DNA from: Acidobacteriota bacterium
GTDB taxonomy: Bacteria > Acidobacteriota > Terriglobia > Acidiferrales > UBA7541
NCBI GenBank assembly: GCA_003167215.1
Contig: PMTV01000014.1
Span: forward strand, 62,001-126,000
Length of the DNA stretch: 64,000 bases
Reading direction: 5' to 3'
Both the position numbers and the translations under genes were made by a program. The number at the start of each line of letters is the position of its first letter. Positions within the stretch are counted from its first letter, which is position 1. The notes below the pieces were generated by a model, which saw only the letters and a list, made by a program, of their open reading frames with translations, was not told the origin of the DNA and did no database searches. Below, piece after piece: positions 15,645 to 25,169 of the stretch.

Positions 15645-17051
15645 ATGCCTCCCGAGAAGCCATCGCAGCAGCGCATATTAATCGTTGAAGACGAGGACAA
15701 CGCCCGCAAGGGCTACGAAGCCCTGCTTCGCAAGTGGAGCTTTGAGGTGCTAGGTGTCGCCAGCGGCGAAGAAGCCCTGGCCAAGTTCCAGGATTTTCAA
15801 CCCAGCGTCATTCTTGCTGACGTCGAGCTTCCGGGTATGAATGGCTTGGATTTGCTGGCTCATCTCGGCGAGGAAATCCAGCGAATTCCTGTAATTATCA
15901 TCACCGGGCGCGGCAGCGACGAGCGCGTGGTGCAGGCGATCGACGCAGGCGCTTATTGGTATATTGAAAAGCCTCTGAAGCCGCCTGTTTTGCGGGCTCT
16001 GCTCGATCGCGCGTTTGGACGAGTACGCGACCAGCAAGCCGTGGCCGCCTTGACGCGCGATCTGCGAAGCGCGGGAAAGCTGGGCGTCCTTGTGGGCACT
16101 TCGCCGGCGATGCAGGATGTGATGCGCCAGGTGGAGATGGCTGCACCTTCCACTGCCTCCGTGCTGATTACGGGGGAAACCGGTTCGGGAAAAGAGATGG
16201 TGGCCCGCTCCATTCACATGCTCTCTCCGCGTGCCGAACGTCCGTTCGTGGCCATCAACTGTTCGGCCATCCCTGAATCGCTGATGGAAAGCGAAATCTT
16301 CGGCCATGAAAAGGGCGCCTTCACCGGGGCCGCAGAACGCCGCATCGGATGTTTCGAACTCGCCGACGGGGGCACGCTGCTGCTCGACGAGATCGGCGAA
16401 ATGCCCGCGCAAACACAAGCCAAATTGCTGCGGGTTCTCGAAGACCGCAAAGTTCGCCGGCTCGGCAGCAAAGTAGAAACCCCTGTGGATGTGCGGGTCC
16501 TCGCTGCTACGAATAAAAATCCCGAGCAAGCAGTCGCCGACGGCCATTTGCGCCAGGACCTCTACTTCCGGCTGAATGTCTTTCATATTCATCTGCCGCC
16601 GATGCGCGAGCACAAAGAGGATCTTCCGTTGCTCGTCGAGCATTTGTTGGCCGATATATCCACGAAGCATCACAAGAAAGTGACGGGCGTGGGCGCGGAC
16701 GTGATGGATCTTTTCAAATCCTACCCCTGGCCCGGGAACGTTCGCGAGCTGCGCAATGCCCTCGAGCGCGCTGCGATTGCCTCGGACCGGGGCACCGTGG
16801 CACGCCAACATCTCGCCGCGGACTTCGGCCGTACGCCCGCGACTACGAACTCCGGGCTCGGCGGTATTCGGTTTCCGGTTGGAACGACCGTGGATGCCGT
16901 CGAGCGCGAACTTATTCTGCAGACTCTCGCGGCAACCAGCCAGAACAAGACTCGTGCGGCTGAGTTACTGGGCATTAGTCTGAAGACACTTCATAACAAA
17001 TTAAAAGAATACGAGGCGGGGCGGATCAATGCGTCTCAGCCTGAAAACTAA
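15645..17051 (+). CDS. NtrC-family sigma-54-dependent response regulator (second)
   Basis: The 468-residue regulator has a receiver domain (about 8-125; VEDEDNAR, phosphoacceptor ILADVELP, TGRGSD, EKPLKP), a sigma-54 AAA+ domain (about 140-385; Walker A GETGSGKE, GAFTGA loop, LLLDEIGEMP) and a Fis-type helix-turn-helix (AAELLGISLKTLHNKLKEY). The start is ATG 15645; an in-frame TTG lies six bases earlier. The downstream kinase starts inside its last 23 bases, so the two are co-translated and almost certainly cognate. No convincing -24/-12 sequence was seen in the 93-bp leader, unlike the regulator at 8314-9714. Confidence 0.92.
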   Translation: MPPEKPSQQRILIVEDEDNARKGYEALLRKWSFEVLGVASGEEALAKFQDFQPSVILADVELPGMNGLDLLAHLGEEIQRIPVIIITGRGSDERVVQAIDAGAYWYIEKPLKPPVLRALLDRAFGRVRDQQAVAALTRDLRSAGKLGVLVGTSPAMQDVMRQVEMAAPSTASVLITGETGSGKEMVARSIHMLSPRAERPFVAINCSAIPESLMESEIFGHEKGAFTGAAERRIGCFELADGGTLLLDEIGEMPAQTQAKLLRVLEDRKVRRLGSKVETPVDVRVLAATNKNPEQAVADGHLRQDLYFRLNVFHIHLPPMREHKEDLPLLVEHLLADISTKHHKKVTGVGADVMDLFKSYPWPGNVRELRNALERAAIASDRGTVARQHLAADFGRTPATTNSGLGGIRFPVGTTVDAVERELILQTLAATSQNKTRAAELLGISLKTLHNKLKEYEAGRINASQPEN

Positions 17052-18930
17052 ATTCACGCTGGCGATCTCGCTTCTGGTCCTGGCGGTTGTCACAGCCGTA
17101 TCGGCGCTCTATATAGCGCGGCTCACGCGACAAACCCTGCGCCAGGCGGACGAGCGCGCCCGTTTTATCGCGCAACAAGTATTCTTGGCTTGTCAGAACG
17201 CCCTGGCGGATGCAGCCGAGCGCGGCGAATCCCCTGCTTCCCTCAGTGCCGCCGACCTGCGCGAGTATGCCCGCCGTACGTTCGACAATAGCAGTTCGCT
17301 GAATTCGGTGATCGAATCCGCCATAGGATATTCCCCGCTGATTTACGAGATTACGATTAGTGACCGCGATGGCGTTGTCCTGGTGTCCAGCGATGCTGAG
17401 CTTCGGGGAGAAAAAGTGCCGGTGCGGCCGGGGGTTTCCTCGCTTGTGCGCGGCGGATTTTTCCAGCAGCTTCGCACGCTCTACGGGCCGCCTCAGGTCT
17501 TCGAAGATTCGCTGCCTTTCAAACTCGGTCCCGGACCCTTTGGCGACGTTCGTGTCGGACTTTCCTCGGCGCTGATTCGCAACGAGATTTCGTCACTGCT
17601 CGTGTCCGCCGGTTGGTATGCCTTAGGCTCGGTTCTGCTCTCTACCATGCTCGCCTTCGTCGTTAGCCGCGTTTCCCTTTCACCTATTGACCGCATTTCA
17701 GCTCAATTGGACCGCATCTCCGCGGGTGAATTCGATATCGAACCGGTACAACGCGGCGATGAACTCGGCGTGGTCAGCACGAAAATCGTCGGCATCGGTA
17801 AGCAACTGCGCGACGTGCGTGAAATCTTCAGCACCTTGCGGGAAAATCTCGATCAAGTAATGAGCGGACTGGAAGATGGATTACTCCTCTTCAACGCCCA
17901 TGGCCGCGCCGTACTGGTGAGTCCATCCGTTGAGAATTTTCTTGGCGGGCGTCCCGACGAACTTCGCGGCTGCCGCGCCGGCGAGATTTTTCCTGCCGGG
18001 CATCCCATTCGCCAGGCTTTGGGTATTGAAGGAGATGAGATCGTTCCAGTAGAAAACACGGAAGTGACGCTGGAAGGCCCCAATGGAGTGCAACGCATGG
18101 GGCTGAGCGCTCAAGTCATCCGCGAGCATGGAGTGCGCATGGGCACGCTCGTGACCCTGCGCGACGTTGAATCCATCGAGCGCATCGGGAATCAGCTTCA
18201 CGTTTCCGAGCGGCTCGCTGCGCTGGGGCGTGTCACCGCGGGTGTCGCGCACGAGGTGAAAAATCCGCTTAATTCCATGCGGCTGTGGCTGGAAGTCCTC
18301 AAGGCTAATATGCCTGTGGAACCCGAAGCGCAACAGGCCGTCAAGATGCTGGACAGCGAAATCGACCGGCTCGATCGCGCGGTGAAAACGTTTCTCAATT
18401 TCACCAAACCGGTCGAGCTTAAACTGGAAGAGACCGACCTTCGTTCGTTGCTGGACGAAGTTCTGGATGCGGCACGTCCGTCTATCGCGCGAGCGGGAGT
18501 GGAATTGCGGGTGGATTTGCCCACCGAATTTCCGCCCGTACTCGTGGACAGCCAGCTGATTCATCAAGCGGTTCTGAACTTATTGTTGAACGCTTGCGAT
18601 TTCACTAGTCCCGGCGGCCGCATCACCCTGAGTCTTCGCCGAAGCGGAGAATCCGCGGTTGTCGCCGTAGCGGATTCCGGCAAAGGAATCCCCCCGGAGG
18701 ATCAAAAGAAGATCTTTCAGCTCTTCTTTACCACCAGGCCCGGGGGTACCGGAATTGGACTGGCCAATACATTTCGGTTTGTGCAGTTACACAGTGGTCG
18801 GATAGAATTTGATTCGGAGGTCGGGCGCGGAACTACCTTCCGTGTCGAACTGCCGCTAGCTCGCTCCATAGACGCTTCGGCCGGAAAACTCCGCGACTTC
18901 AGCCAGCCCTTCGCTGAAGAGAAAAGGTAA
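17029..18930 (+). CDS. Membrane sensor histidine kinase (HAMP-PAS-HisKA-HATPase)
   Basis: This 633-residue kinase has two membrane spans (about 7-28 and 188-210) enclosing a periplasmic sensor domain of about 155 residues. A HAMP linker (about 211-262), a PAS domain (about 275-380), HisKA with H-box GVAHEVKNPLNSMR (about 395-460) and an HATPase (about 500-615; N-box NLLLNACDF, DSGKGIPPED, GGTGIGLA) follow. It resembles the AtoS/ZraS group that controls sigma-54 activators. ATG 17029 overlaps the regulator by 23 bases, and its stop is followed directly by the lipoprotein ATG, so regulator, kinase and lipoprotein form a tight operon. The periplasmic domain has no family I recognise. Confidence 0.92.
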   Translation: MRLSLKTKFTLAISLLVLAVVTAVSALYIARLTRQTLRQADERARFIAQQVFLACQNALADAAERGESPASLSAADLREYARRTFDNSSSLNSVIESAIGYSPLIYEITISDRDGVVLVSSDAELRGEKVPVRPGVSSLVRGGFFQQLRTLYGPPQVFEDSLPFKLGPGPFGDVRVGLSSALIRNEISSLLVSAGWYALGSVLLSTMLAFVVSRVSLSPIDRISAQLDRISAGEFDIEPVQRGDELGVVSTKIVGIGKQLRDVREIFSTLRENLDQVMSGLEDGLLLFNAHGRAVLVSPSVENFLGGRPDELRGCRAGEIFPAGHPIRQALGIEGDEIVPVENTEVTLEGPNGVQRMGLSAQVIREHGVRMGTLVTLRDVESIERIGNQLHVSERLAALGRVTAGVAHEVKNPLNSMRLWLEVLKANMPVEPEAQQAVKMLDSEIDRLDRAVKTFLNFTKPVELKLEETDLRSLLDEVLDAARPSIARAGVELRVDLPTEFPPVLVDSQLIHQAVLNLLLNACDFTSPGGRITLSLRRSGESAVVAVADSGKGIPPEDQKKIFQLFFTTRPGGTGIGLANTFRFVQLHSGRIEFDSEVGRGTTFRVELPLARSIDASAGKLRDFSQPFAEEKR

Positions 18931-19533
18931 ATGCCCAGCCGCAATACGAAAGTCACAAGCCTGATCGCTGTTTTGGCTTGCGGGTTGTCGCTCGCGCTGA
19001 CCGGATGTGAAAAGACGGTCAAGGCGTCGCCGCCCGTCGCTGCGACGCCGATGCCGCAACCGGCGGATTCCAAGCCGATCACGAATATCGCGCCCGATAC
19101 CACCGCCACGCCCCCGGAAGTTGCCGAGGCTCCCCCGCCGGCTCCGCCTCCTACATCGGAGGCCACTCTGCCTGTAACTTCAACCCACTCGAAACCTGCT
19201 CCTCCGCCTCGTAAACAAGTCGCGGAACCACAAACGGCGGAGACGCCTGCTGAGCAGACACGTCCACCCGCACCGCAAATATCTCCCGAAATGTCGCCGA
19301 ATGACCAGGCTACCTACGCCCACAAGACGGAGGACGACATTGCCGCGGCCGAAAAAAATCTTCAGCAAGCCGCCGATAAGCAGCTCAGCGCAGCGCAAAA
19401 CGACCTGGTCGAAAAAATCCGCAGTTTCTTGTCCCAATCGCACGAGGCTAGCAAGGCAGGCGATTGGGCGCGTGCTCAAAATCTTGCACAGAAAGCCCGT
19501 CTCCTCTCCGTCGAACTGGTAGGTTCTCTGTAA
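18931..19533 (+). CDS. Proline-rich lipoprotein, two-component operon partner
   Basis: This 200-residue protein has a lipoprotein signal peptide with lipobox LTGC (Cys near residue 26). It is followed by a Pro/Ala/Thr-rich linker of about 90 residues and an Ala/Gln/Lys helical segment (about 125-200; EDDIAAAEKNLQQAADKQL) that could form a coiled coil. The TAA of the kinase abuts its ATG with no gap, so expression is coupled to the two-component pair. A linker plus helical tail suits an envelope-spanning accessory to the sensor or a peptidoglycan-associated protein; which one is not evident. Confidence 0.8.
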   Translation: MPSRNTKVTSLIAVLACGLSLALTGCEKTVKASPPVAATPMPQPADSKPITNIAPDTTATPPEVAEAPPPAPPPTSEATLPVTSTHSKPAPPPRKQVAEPQTAETPAEQTRPPAPQISPEMSPNDQATYAHKTEDDIAAAEKNLQQAADKQLSAAQNDLVEKIRSFLSQSHEASKAGDWARAQNLAQKARLLSVELVGSL

Positions 19534-19610
19534 CCGAGGTTCGCCGACTATGGTCCCCGTGATATTCCGCTACGTCACGCTTCTCAAAAAATTCCTGCTA
19601 ATATGATTAC

Positions 19611-20765
19611 GTGAAAGTCTTCGACGTTGCCATCATCGGCGGCGGTGTTATAGGTAGCTCGATTGCTCTTGAGCTGGCCGCTGAAAAACTCAACATCGTT
19701 CTGTTGGACCGCGAAGACCCGGGGCGCGGAGCCAGTTGGGCCGCGGCGGGAATGCTCTCGCCGGGCCCTGACTCTCCCGAAGCTCTACCCCTTGTTCCTC
19801 TGGCCAAAGAGAGTTTGCGCCTATACCCGCAGTTCGTCGCCGCCGTCGAGGAAGCGTCCGGGCTCCACACGCACTTTGCTTCTGAGGGGGCTCTCCAGAT
19901 TTTTTCCGGCGCCCAAGGAGAACTTGAACGCAGCAAAATGATCGCTGAGTTCCGGGCATTGGATATCGCGATTGAGCCGGTCCCGATTGAGACCGCGCGC
20001 AACATGGAAACCGCGATCGGTCCGGCTGCCGATGCAGTTGCCTGGCTGCCGGGAGAAGCAACCGTCGATCCCCGCTTGCTCATGGACGCGCTCTTGGCCG
20101 CACTCCGTCACCATGAAGTTGAAATTCGCTCAGGGTGCAACGTAACTTCATTGCTGCGCCAAGATACGAGGTGCACTGGATTGGTTGCGGGGGGTGAAGA
20201 GATTGCCGCGAAGATTGTCGTTCTCGCGGCTGGATGTCATTCCTCCGCTCTCGCCGGCGAAAATTCAATCGAGAATGGTTGGCTCTCGCGTTACGCGCCC
20301 ACTCGGCCTATACGCGGACAGATGCTCGCCCTGCACTCCGCCGAAGTTAACTTAGGACGTGTGCTCCGCTCCGAGCGAGGCTACCTTGTCCCGCGACTCG
20401 ACGGACGAATCGTGGCCGGCAGCACGCTTGAAAATGTGGGCTTTGAAAAACGCGTCACTGCGGGCGGGATGCGCAAAATTCTGGACGCTGCCATTGAACT
20501 GGCGCCAAATCTCGCCGGCGCGGAAATTGTGGAGATGTGGGCTGGTCTGCGCCCAGGCACTCCCGATCACCTTCCGATTCTGGGACCTGCCGATGTGGAA
20601 GGCTTGTTCATCGCCACCGGCCACTATCGAAACGGGATCCTCCTCGCCCCTGTAACCGCCAAGCTCGTTCGCGATTGGATTCTGAACAAAAAGATGCCCA
20701 CAGCCGCCGCAAATTTCTCCCCACTTCGATTCTCGGAGCGGAGGGCTCAGACGAGCGCCTCTTAA
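19611..20765 (+). CDS. thiO: Glycine oxidase ThiO (FAD-dependent)
   Basis: The 384-residue enzyme starts at GTG 19611, the only plausible in-frame start. It opens with the FAD-binding VAIIGGGVIGSSIALEL motif, followed by the DAO fold: GASWAAAGMLSPG near 40, QPG-like acid pocket region, RPIRGQML near 225, and the C-terminal dinucleotide fold HYRNGILLAPVTA typical of ThiO. It would oxidise glycine to the imine used in thiazole synthesis for thiamine, with release of peroxide. It is a stand-alone gene here; no other thi genes are visible, so a general D-amino-acid or glycine oxidase role remains possible. Confidence 0.88.
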   Translation: MKVFDVAIIGGGVIGSSIALELAAEKLNIVLLDREDPGRGASWAAAGMLSPGPDSPEALPLVPLAKESLRLYPQFVAAVEEASGLHTHFASEGALQIFSGAQGELERSKMIAEFRALDIAIEPVPIETARNMETAIGPAADAVAWLPGEATVDPRLLMDALLAALRHHEVEIRSGCNVTSLLRQDTRCTGLVAGGEEIAAKIVVLAAGCHSSALAGENSIENGWLSRYAPTRPIRGQMLALHSAEVNLGRVLRSERGYLVPRLDGRIVAGSTLENVGFEKRVTAGGMRKILDAAIELAPNLAGAEIVEMWAGLRPGTPDHLPILGPADVEGLFIATGHYRNGILLAPVTAKLVRDWILNKKMPTAAANFSPLRFSERRAQTSAS

Positions 20766-20797
20766 AGGACCGCGGCTATTTCGTGGTCAGAAAAAAC

Positions 20798-21739
20798 CTA
20801 GAAAGGAATGCTCTCACGCGGTGGTTCGCGGTTAGGTGGGCCTGCAAGTGTGGAGGCTTGTCCCGGTGTTGTGAACTGAACTTTATCTGCATCGAGCAGA
20901 ATTGCACGGTCGAGAACGGCTTCAACAGTTGACCCTCGCGGCAGTTCGGCTTCGGGCCCGCGAGTTAGCAACACGGCCATCAACCCCGCGGCGGCTCCCA
21001 CGCCTGCGCCAATCCCAGCGCCTTTAGCTCCTTGGGCGATGGCGCCGATGCCCGCGCCTGCAGCCGTTGTCTTCGCCACTGTGCCAATGTCTCCTCCCTT
21101 ATTGGAATCGCCGATGATCTTGCCCTCATTGTTCGTGGTTTCGTTGCCGCCGGATCCTGCATTGCTGGGAACCGCATTCAAATCGACCATGTATGCGTTA
21201 GGAAGGATCAGCGTCTTCAATCGGATCATCAACTCGCCCCGTCCCTTCACGCGCCCCGGGCGTTTTGATTCCGTCACTTCGCCGCTGACGTACGATCCCG
21301 CCGGAATTGCTACATGCCCGTTAATCATGACCGGGAATAATGTCTCAAAATATACGGGATCCCCGGGTCGCGCGCTGCGAGTCGAAATAGCGTTATGCAA
21401 CACCAGCGGGATATGCGTGCCACCGGGGACTTCCACTTTCATATTCGCATTTCGTGAAACCGGCGTCGCCGCCGGTAGTGCTGCGTTGCCAGCTTCTGTA
21501 GAGGCCGTTCCAGCGGAGGAACCCGAAGGTTGCGCGGAAGCCGCGTCTGTCGAGGGCTGCGCGGATGGTGATGACGCAGCCGGATTTTGTCCGGCAGGAC
21601 TTTGCGCTGCGGGCTGTACGGGCGCTGCGGGAGGCAAAGGCCCATCCTGCTGCGCGCGCGCAGAGCTTGCAATCGCGAAGCCGAGAAACGCCAGAACAAC
21701 CGCTCCTGCGAACCGCAGACGGAGCGAATTATTTCTCAT
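20798..21739 (-). CDS. Exported glycine-zipper protein related to 14880-15545
   Basis: The 313-residue protein has a signal peptide (GAVVLAFLGFAIASSARAQ), a low-complexity Pro/Ala/Ser/Gln linker (about 30-95), a beta-rich domain (about 98-190; GGTHIPLVLHNAISTRSA, HVAIPAGSYVSGEVTE, LMIRLKTLILPN) and a glycine zipper (about 210-255; GAGIGAIAQGAKGAGIGAGVG). It ends with strand EAVLDRAILL. The domain order and motif spacing match the shorter protein at 14880-15545, so the two are paralogues. TrbI/VirB10-like folds show the same pattern, but no conjugation genes are near. It is transcribed convergent to thiO and divergent from the hybrid kinase at 21927. Confidence 0.75.
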   Translation of the reverse strand: MRNNSLRLRFAGAVVLAFLGFAIASSARAQQDGPLPPAAPVQPAAQSPAGQNPAASSPSAQPSTDAASAQPSGSSAGTASTEAGNAALPAATPVSRNANMKVEVPGGTHIPLVLHNAISTRSARPGDPVYFETLFPVMINGHVAIPAGSYVSGEVTESKRPGRVKGRGELMIRLKTLILPNAYMVDLNAVPSNAGSGGNETTNNEGKIIGDSNKGGDIGTVAKTTAAGAGIGAIAQGAKGAGIGAGVGAAAGLMAVLLTRGPEAELPRGSTVEAVLDRAILLDADKVQFTTPGQASTLAGPPNREPPRESIPF

Positions 21740-21926
21740 GTATTGCCCCCAACCACTTGTCCAAGTGATGCCTCCCGGCGCATCCGGGATGTACCGGGAG
21801 GATACCCCTTGTAAAGGCCGCTTTTCCAGCCCTCTCGCGATGCCCTCAGCGAAATCGCGTGTACGACTAGGACACGCTTAAACCTGCATTCTCTCGTCGC
21901 CGGATATACTGAATCAGAGGCTGGCC

Positions 21927-24578
21927 TTGGGCTCGAAAGCCATTGGATTGCTTCACCTTCCGTCTTCGCTGCGGCAGAAGACCCTGCTGATTATTGGGCT
22001 TACGATGTTCGCAGCCGTCGGCAGTTTACTTTTGCTTTCCCGCATTCTTTTGCTGCGCGGATACGCGCGCCTGGAAGAAGATTTTGCCGGTCAAAACCTG
22101 CAGCGCGCGGTCAGCGCACTCACAAACGAGTTGAATACGCTCGATCGGACCACCAGTGAGTACGCCGCTTGGGATCAGACTTACGGTTACCTGCAAGGAA
22201 AGAATCCGGGCTACGTCAAATCCGAATTCCCGGCCGCCACATTTCAACAACTCCGGGTAAGTTTCGTCGTCATCCTCGACAACTCAGGTCACAAGGTTTT
22301 CTCCAAAGGTTTCGACTTAGCTCGCGGCGGTGAAGCGCCGGTTCCCGACGGACTTGATGATCATCTCAAGACTGGTTCGTCGATGCTCAACCACACGAAC
22401 CTGGAAAGCAGAGTGATGGGCATCCTGATTCTCCGGAATGGTCCGGTGCTCGTGGATTCCCGGCCCGTGCTTACAAGTGACTCCCACGGACCCATTGCAG
22501 GAACCTTGATCATGGGCGAGGCGCTCGACTCCGTCGAAGTCCAGCATATTTCGGAAATGGTTCATATGCCGCTAACAGTGGAGCGACTGGACAACAAGGA
22601 CCCAAACGCTCCCTCCTTGCGCGACCCCAGTACGATTTCCGCGCAATCTCCCGCGCAAATTCGCGCGCTGGACCAGGACTCCCTAGCCGCATATGAACAA
22701 CTAGATGACATCTACGGACGCCCCGCCGTTCTTCTTCGCGCCATCCTTCAGCGAACGATTTATCAACAGGGCCAAACTACTTTGCTTCAGTTCTCGCTAT
22801 TGCTCCTCGCTGCCGGCCTGCTATTCGGCGCCGGAACCCTTTACCTCTTGGAACGCGTAATACTTTCGCGCGTCGCCGAGTTGAGCGATGGGATCACCCA
22901 CATCGGAGCGAGCGGCAATCTTTCGGCTCGTCTGGCTATCCGCGGCACGGACGAACTCGCTTATCTCGGCACAGCTATCAACAGCATGCTCGAAGATCTT
23001 GAAAAGGCGCAGGTCGAACAGCACCAGGGCCGCACGCGCCTTGGCTTGATGATCGAAAGAATGCCGGTCGTACTGTGGACCACGAACAACGAGTTGCTGT
23101 TCACATCCGCGATCGGCGCCGGTCTCGAAACGCTCGGATTGCGTTCAAACGAATTGGTCGGAAAGACGCTTTTTGAATACTTTCAAACTAACAACCCTGA
23201 GTTTCCACCTATTGTCGCCCACAGAAAAGCTTTGGACGGCGAATCAGTGACATACGAACTTGAGTGGCAAGCGCGTGTTTTCGAAGCGCATGTGCAGCCG
23301 CTGAGGGGCAACGAAGGAGAACTGACGGGAGTCATCGGTGTAGCTCTGGACATTACCGATCGTAAGCATCTCGCCGACCAGTTGCGTCAGTCGCAGAAAA
23401 TGCAAGCGGTGGGCGAGCTTGCCGGCGGCGTGGCCCACGACTTCAACAACCTGCTCATGGTAGTGAAAGGACATGCGGAGCTGTTGATCGACCGGCTCCC
23501 GCAGACGTCTCCGCAAAGGTTTAATGTCGAACAAATTCAAACCGCCGCCGAGCGTGCCGCGTCGCTCACGCGCCAGTTGCTGGCCTTCAGCCGAAAGCAA
23601 GTGCTGCAAGCGCGCGTGCTGGATCTCAACGAGGTAGTCGGCGGAATGATTCAAATGGTTTCCCGGGTAATCGACGAGAATATCGAGCTGGCCTTCTTGC
23701 CGGGAGCGAAGCTCGGTAACGTCAAAGCCGATCCCAGTCAGATTGAGCAGGTGGTCCTGAACTTGGTGGTCAATGCTCGGGACGCGATGCCCGGCGGCGG
23801 CCGCCTGACTATCGAAACTTCCGGTGTCGAGCTCGACAAGAATTACACCGCCCAACGCGCCGTCGTCGACTTTGAACCCGGGCCGTACGTGATGTTAACC
23901 GTAACCGATACCGGCTGCGGCATGGACGCACAAACACAGGCTCGCATTTTCGAACCATTCTTCACTACCAAGGAAGCGGGCAGAGGTACCGGGCTGGGGC
24001 TCGCCACGGTCTATGGCGTGGTCAAACAAAGCGGCGGGTACATCTGGGTCTATAGCGAACCCGGCCACGGCACCACCTTCAAAGTTTACTTGCCGAGAGT
24101 CGCCGCAAGTGCCGAAAATACCGCTGCCGAAAAAAACTCTTCCGCTCCTGCGTCAGGGTCAGAAACGATTCTCTTCGTGGAAGACGAGCAGGGAGTGCGC
24201 GAGTTGGTGCGTGAATATCTGTCAGGCTGCGGATACTCCGTGCTCGAAGCGTCCGACGGCATTCAGGCCCTTGAAATCGCCGCCATGCATCCGGGCGCTA
24301 TCCAACTGCTGATCACCGACGTCGTGATGCCCCGTCTTAGCGGTCGCGAACTCGCAACCCAAATTGCTTCCTCGCGGCGCGGTTTAAAGGTCCTCTATAT
24401 TTCCGGCTATACGGACGACAGTGTGTTTCGCCACAGCGTGCTCGAAGGCGACATGGAATTCCTGCAAAAACCGTTCAACCTAAAAGCGCTGGCCCAGAAG
24501 ATTCGTGAAATTTTGGATGGCACGACCCCGACACCCGTATTGCGGGGGCACTCCAGGAACGAGCGAGACTCCATTTAA
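21927..24578 (+). CDS. CHASE4 hybrid sensor histidine kinase
   Basis: This 883-residue kinase has a first membrane span near residues 20-43 and an extracytoplasmic CHASE4 domain (about 45-270; the signature SEYAAWDQTYGYL is clear). A second span (about 290-315), HAMP (about 315-370), PAS (about 375-485), HisKA with GVAHDFNNLLMVVKGH (about 500-570), HATPase (about 605-725; NLVVNARDAM, DTGCGMDAQ, GTGLGLATVYG) and a C-terminal receiver (about 745-865; VEDEQGV, phosphoacceptor ITDVVMP, LQKPF) follow. The start is TTG 21927; no ATG/GTG lies before the membrane span. No cognate response regulator lies beside it. Confidence 0.9.
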   Translation: MGSKAIGLLHLPSSLRQKTLLIIGLTMFAAVGSLLLLSRILLLRGYARLEEDFAGQNLQRAVSALTNELNTLDRTTSEYAAWDQTYGYLQGKNPGYVKSEFPAATFQQLRVSFVVILDNSGHKVFSKGFDLARGGEAPVPDGLDDHLKTGSSMLNHTNLESRVMGILILRNGPVLVDSRPVLTSDSHGPIAGTLIMGEALDSVEVQHISEMVHMPLTVERLDNKDPNAPSLRDPSTISAQSPAQIRALDQDSLAAYEQLDDIYGRPAVLLRAILQRTIYQQGQTTLLQFSLLLLAAGLLFGAGTLYLLERVILSRVAELSDGITHIGASGNLSARLAIRGTDELAYLGTAINSMLEDLEKAQVEQHQGRTRLGLMIERMPVVLWTTNNELLFTSAIGAGLETLGLRSNELVGKTLFEYFQTNNPEFPPIVAHRKALDGESVTYELEWQARVFEAHVQPLRGNEGELTGVIGVALDITDRKHLADQLRQSQKMQAVGELAGGVAHDFNNLLMVVKGHAELLIDRLPQTSPQRFNVEQIQTAAERAASLTRQLLAFSRKQVLQARVLDLNEVVGGMIQMVSRVIDENIELAFLPGAKLGNVKADPSQIEQVVLNLVVNARDAMPGGGRLTIETSGVELDKNYTAQRAVVDFEPGPYVMLTVTDTGCGMDAQTQARIFEPFFTTKEAGRGTGLGLATVYGVVKQSGGYIWVYSEPGHGTTFKVYLPRVAASAENTAAEKNSSAPASGSETILFVEDEQGVRELVREYLSGCGYSVLEASDGIQALEIAAMHPGAIQLLITDVVMPRLSGRELATQIASSRRGLKVLYISGYTDDSVFRHSVLEGDMEFLQKPFNLKALAQKIREILDGTTPTPVLRGHSRNERDSI

Positions 24579-24642
24579 ATCCCAACGCTAACCGCGCGCG
24601 GCCCCGCAGTGGCCGGCAGTCTTTTGTCACTGAATTTCGAAG

Positions 24643-24912
24643 CTAAATCAGAAAAACACTCTGGCCGGTAAGGTCAAACCTTTTTCGGCAACGGATATTG
24701 CGGCACGCAACCATGTTATCCACGCGAACCATATACGACCGCGCCTTCGCAAATTTCGCGCGATCCTCTTCGTTACCGCCCGGAGGCACTTGCGCCTTCT
24801 TCGTGCGCACGATATAGCGCACCGGGTACGCGTTTTCCTGGCGGCAGTGGACGCATACCAGCGTCATCTGCTTGGTTTCTTCTTTCTCGTCGTAATATCT
24901 TTTTTCATCCAT
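24643..24912 (-). CDS. Small zinc-ribbon-like protein, unknown function
   Basis: The 89-residue cytosolic protein holds two Cys pairs, LVCVHCRQEN near residue 21 and ACRNIRCRKR near residue 70, which could bind one zinc ion. A highly charged N-terminus (MDEKRYYDEKEETKQ) precedes them. A G-rich stretch before ATG 24912 may be the ribosome site. It lies alone between two plus-strand genes. I do not recognise a named family; a nucleic-acid or protein-binding ribbon is the most that can be said. Confidence 0.6.
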   Translation of the reverse strand: MDEKRYYDEKEETKQMTLVCVHCRQENAYPVRYIVRTKKAQVPPGGNEEDRAKFAKARSYMVRVDNMVACRNIRCRKRFDLTGQSVFLI

Positions 24913-25169
24913 CGCTCAGCCCCGCCCATGATTCTCTAAGTTCAATCTAAACCTACGCAGCGCAAGCCTGTATCGCTCCAGCGGGCCAATCGTAACCAAC
25001 CGCTACCAGTGTATGGCGCTGATCTCCGCTGAGCTTCCGATGATCGCTATCGTGCAACAAAACGATATCGCCACCCCGCACGCGGCGCAAGTGCTTAATC
25101 ACCGCCGCACAGCTCACCTGGTGTGCTTTCGCCGGATGTTCTGTTACGATTCCGCCGAGTCGGCAAAAA

